From positions 620,001 to 684,000 of the forward strand of contig JAABSC010000001.1 of NCBI GenBank assembly GCA_011390565.1: a stretch of 64,000 bases of DNA, in the 5' to 3' direction. The position numbers were made by a program, and so were the translations under genes. The stretch is from Thioalkalivibrio paradoxus. Its GTDB lineage: Bacteria; Pseudomonadota; Gammaproteobacteria; Ectothiorhodospirales; Ectothiorhodospiraceae. Below, one piece after another: positions 61,553 through 64,000 of this stretch. Under the pieces are notes generated by a model that worked only from the letters and a program-made list of their open reading frames with translations, was not told where the DNA came from and searched no databases. Each line of letters starts with the position of its first letter. Positions within the stretch are counted from its first letter, which is position 1.

Positions 61553-62547
61553 TAATGCGCCATGACGGCACGCGTGTGCTCGGATGTGCCCAACACCAGC
61601 TCCACGGCTGCCGCCACAACCGCCTCCGCCTGCGGCACGCCGGCCTGCTCCAATACCCAGGACGACGCCGCCGGCGCATCCGGGCCGGTCAGGCGCACCA
61701 CCGGGGCCCGCAGCGCGTCGAACGCCTTCGTCGCCGCCAGCGCGGCGATCTCCGCCGCGACGCCGCACAGGCCACTCGCCTCGTGCACCACGATCAGCCG
61801 ACCCGTCCGGCGTACCGAAGCCAGCACCGTTTCCTCGTCCAGCGGCTTCAGACTGCGCAGGTCAATCACCTCCGCCGAGATCTGCCGTGCCTCGAGTTGC
61901 TCGGCGGCCTGTAGGCAAGCGCCGACGGTCTTTGCATAGCTGACCATCGTAACGTGCGTGCCCTCGCGCCGCACCGCGGCCTGTCCAAGCGGGATGAGTT
62001 CGTCGGCCCGCGCCTCAACCTCGCCTTCCTGATGCAGAAGCCCGAGGTCGATGAAGAACAGCACCGGATTTTCGTCCCGGATTGCGGCCTTCAGCAGGCC
62101 CCGGAAGTCCGCCGGCGTCGAGGGCATCAGCACCTTCAACCCTGGCGCGTGGACGAACATGGCCTCCAGGTTATGGTTGTGCTGAGCGCCGACCGCCCAC
62201 CCGGCACCGGTCATCGCCATCGCCACCATCGGGAAGCTGAACTGCCCGCCCGAAATGTAGCGCAGTTTGCCCGCACTGTTCACCAGTGCGTCCATCGAGT
62301 ATGGCAGGAAAGGTGCGAACAGCAGGTCCACCACCGGCCGCAGTCCTCCCGCGGCGGCCCCCACCGCGGTGCCGGCCATGATTGCCTCCGCCAACGGCGT
62401 ATTGCGCACGCGCTCGGCGCCGAAATCCTCCACAAGGTCGCGGTGCTTGGTCGCGACCCCTTCACCCATCAGAATCACGCGCGGGTCGTGTTCCATCTCC
62501 TCGCGCAGCGCCTGGTGAATGGCTTGTTCCACGGTCATGCGGGTCAT
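61549..62547 (-). CDS. 2-oxoacid/acetoin dehydrogenase E1 beta subunit
   Basis: A 332-residue transketolase-like subunit of the pyruvate/acetoin dehydrogenase family, with MTRMTVEQAIHQALREEMEHDPRVILMGEGV, NTPLAEAIMAGTAVGAAAGGLRPVVDL and SWVLEQAGVPQAEAV. It forms the ThDP-binding E1 heterotetramer with the alpha subunit. ATG 62547 is preceded by GAGGAGAG; an ATG nine codons upstream is less well placed. E2 and E3 genes are not in the window. It could serve pyruvate, acetoin or a branched 2-oxoacid. Confidence 0.88.
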   Translation of the reverse strand: MTRMTVEQAIHQALREEMEHDPRVILMGEGVATKHRDLVEDFGAERVRNTPLAEAIMAGTAVGAAAGGLRPVVDLLFAPFLPYSMDALVNSAGKLRYISGGQFSFPMVAMAMTGAGWAVGAQHNHNLEAMFVHAPGLKVLMPSTPADFRGLLKAAIRDENPVLFFIDLGLLHQEGEVEARADELIPLGQAAVRREGTHVTMVSYAKTVGACLQAAEQLEARQISAEVIDLRSLKPLDEETVLASVRRTGRLIVVHEASGLCGVAAEIAALAATKAFDALRAPVVRLTGPDAPAASSWVLEQAGVPQAEAVVAAAVELVLGTSEHTRAVMAHY

Positions 62548-62577
62548 CGTTCTCTCCTCGCCCGGCTCAGGCACGGC

Positions 62578-63600
62578 TCAGGCATAAACGTGGTCGGTGA
62601 GCCGGTCGGGCGCGGGCCATGCGCTCGCCTGCGCGAAGGCCGCCGCGGCCTCAATGCGCTCGCGTACGCGCCGTTCCATCGCTGCCAACCCCTCCGGGTC
62701 GATCAGCCCGCTTTCCAGCAGGTGTTCCCGATACCCTTGGATGGGATCCCGCCGCCGCCAGGCCACGAGCTCATCGGGATCGACGTAGGATTGATCGTCC
62801 GGTTCGAAATGGCCGCGCTGGCGGTATGTGACCAATTCCAGAAACTGCGGGCTACCTGTGACCCGGATCTCGGCCACCGCTCGGGCAGCCGCGGCATACA
62901 CCTCCTCGACCGCGTTGCCGTCGACAGAGCGCGTGGGCAGGCCGTGGCTGTGCGCCCAGTCCGCGATGGCCCGGTCCGGCATCGTCTCGAGGCGGTGCAC
63001 GAAGGCCTGCCACTGATTGTTCTCGCAGACAAACAGCAGCGGCAATTGCCATTGGACCGCGAGATTCAACGACTCGTGGAAGATGCCCTCGCACGCCGCG
63101 CCATCGCCGAAGAACACCGCGACGATGCCGCCCGGCTCCCCCCGGCCCATTTTCTGCGCGAGCGCCATCCCCGGCGCCATCGACAGCTCGCCTCCGACGA
63201 TAGTGGAGGTGAGGACCACGCCCAACTCACGTGACGCGATGTGCAGGCTGCCGCTGCGCCCCCCACAGTAGCCGTCCGTGCGGCCCAGCACCTCGGCCAT
63301 CATCCGCCCGGGGTCTGCCCCGCGGGCGATCAGATGCCCGGCGCTGCGATGGTTGGTCAGGATGCGGTCGCGTTCGTCCAGCGCCCCGATCACACCTACC
63401 GCGCAGGCCTCCTGGCCCACGCTGGTGCAGGTGCCCGGCGCCCCTCCGCGCTGGAGCTCGACCAGTTGCTCTTCGTAGGCGCGGATCAGCATCATCGTCT
63501 CCAGGCTGCTCAGACGCGCTTCAGGCGTTGCGCTTTCGTGTGTCGGTCCGGGCACGCCGTGGTGGTCCGCGACGGGTTCTGTATGTTCTGAAACGTTCAT
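62578..63600 (-). CDS. 2-oxoacid/acetoin dehydrogenase E1 alpha subunit
   Basis: A 340-residue ThDP-dependent subunit. Visible are the alpha-type GQEACAVGVIGAL, RTDGYCGGRSGSLHI, and the ThDP/Mg motif GDGAACEGIFHESLN running to FVCENNQWQAF. It starts at ATG 63600 after a GAGGAG site, 39 bases from the cytochrome stop, and is followed by the beta subunit 30 bases later. The first 25 residues, with several His/Glu/Pro, are likely a flexible lead. Confidence 0.88.
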   Translation of the reverse strand: MNVSEHTEPVADHHGVPGPTHESATPEARLSSLETMMLIRAYEEQLVELQRGGAPGTCTSVGQEACAVGVIGALDERDRILTNHRSAGHLIARGADPGRMMAEVLGRTDGYCGGRSGSLHIASRELGVVLTSTIVGGELSMAPGMALAQKMGRGEPGGIVAVFFGDGAACEGIFHESLNLAVQWQLPLLFVCENNQWQAFVHRLETMPDRAIADWAHSHGLPTRSVDGNAVEEVYAAAARAVAEIRVTGSPQFLELVTYRQRGHFEPDDQSYVDPDELVAWRRRDPIQGYREHLLESGLIDPEGLAAMERRVRERIEAAAAFAQASAWPAPDRLTDHVYA

Positions 63601-63639
63601 GTCTCTGGCTCCTCTGGCTGATCCCTTGGTGCGGGTGGC

Positions 63640-64000
63640 CTAGTTCGGCAGGTTCTTCACCACGAACTCGATGTACGGTGTGTCTACCGCCACCTCGGGC
63701 CCGACCGCAGGGGGGGCCGGCGAGCCGGCCGGACCCCGCTCGCGCAGATAGTGGTACATCGCCGCCAGATCCTCGTCGGTCATCTCGCGCAGGTTGAACC
63801 AGGGCATCGGCGGGCGCATCGGCTGGCGCACCCGCGCGAGCCACTGCGCCTCGGTCAGCTGGTCCGCGTAAAGGCGCAGATTGCTGGGGTAGGTGGTTCC
63901 CCAGGGACCCTGGAACCCGATGGAATCGCCGGTGAACCATTGCTCCTCAGGGATCTGGCCTTCTTTCTGCATGTATCCGGGGGTGTGGCAGTCGTTGCAG
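63640..64000 (-). CDS. c-type cytochrome, 5' truncated
   Basis: The frame runs to the window edge without a start, so the N-terminus is missing. The haem-binding motif CNDCH is encoded at 63985-63999, and PMPWFNLREMTDEDLAAMYHYLRE holds the expected distal Met and C-terminal helix of a class I cytochrome c. About 120 residues are visible. It is the gene before E1 alpha on the same strand; whether it is co-transcribed is not certain. The electron donor or acceptor is unknown. Confidence 0.83.
   Translation of the reverse strand, partial: CNDCHTPGYMQKEGQIPEEQWFTGDSIGFQGPWGTTYPSNLRLYADQLTEAQWLARVRQPMRPPMPWFNLREMTDEDLAAMYHYLRERGPAGSPAPPAVGPEVAVDTPYIEFVVKNLPN

Overview
The window is high-GC, gene-dense bacterial chromosome. 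It most resembles a gammaproteobacterium: dksA, gluQ, a small membrane ORF, a CbrA-type symporter/kinase and a CbrB-type regulator occur in that order, as in Pseudomonas, alongside xseA, guaB and guaA. The genus cannot be fixed from sequence alone. I saw no rRNA, tRNA, CRISPR array, phage or transposase gene.

Layout. 1-9139: a plus-strand operon of circularly permuted ATP-grasp, alpha-E and transglutaminase proteins, present as two sets; the ATP-grasp half of the fused second set has lost its key residues. 9216-16137: a copper module (CusS/CusR-like pair, CopC, CopD, TolC-like protein, two-domain multicopper oxidase, CusF-like protein) with two matching copper boxes. 16177-16974: an Anbu proteasome-like protease, which belongs with the ATP-grasp/alpha-E/transglutaminase set; the copper genes therefore sit inside an Anbu neighbourhood. 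17132-19845: rhodanese lipoprotein-like exported protein and acetyl-CoA synthetase. 20018-31305: a carbon/acetate block with a DnaQ-like exonuclease, two CBS/DUF294 proteins, a sodium:solute symporter with its DUF4212 partner, and a CbrAB-like pair. A near-consensus sigma-54 promoter and paired palindromes lie between the cbrB-like gene and the symporter operon.

31384-38550: housekeeping genes gluQ, dksA, a HAD phosphatase, xseA, guaB and guaA, with a double-hairpin repeat between guaB and guaA. 38594-47398: a putative methyltransferase, an alpha/beta-hydrolase, an HD-GYP protein, katG, an NlpC/P60 lipoprotein, mtgA and an unrecognised low-GC gene. 47431-54112: an envelope operon (DUF1302, DUF1329, YCF48-like, MMPL/RND). 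54214-59628: sufS, sufU, a DUF2339 membrane protein, a lipoprotein and a Vat-type acetyltransferase. 59709-64000: two FMN-split-barrel proteins, one with GAF and winged-helix domains, then on the minus strand a cytochrome c and the E1 alpha and beta subunits of a 2-oxoacid dehydrogenase.

The signals most worth following are the split, duplicated Anbu system with its degenerate ATP-grasp paralogue; the sigma-54 control region next to the cbrB-like gene; and the tiny coupled ORFs before the cbrA-like kinase.
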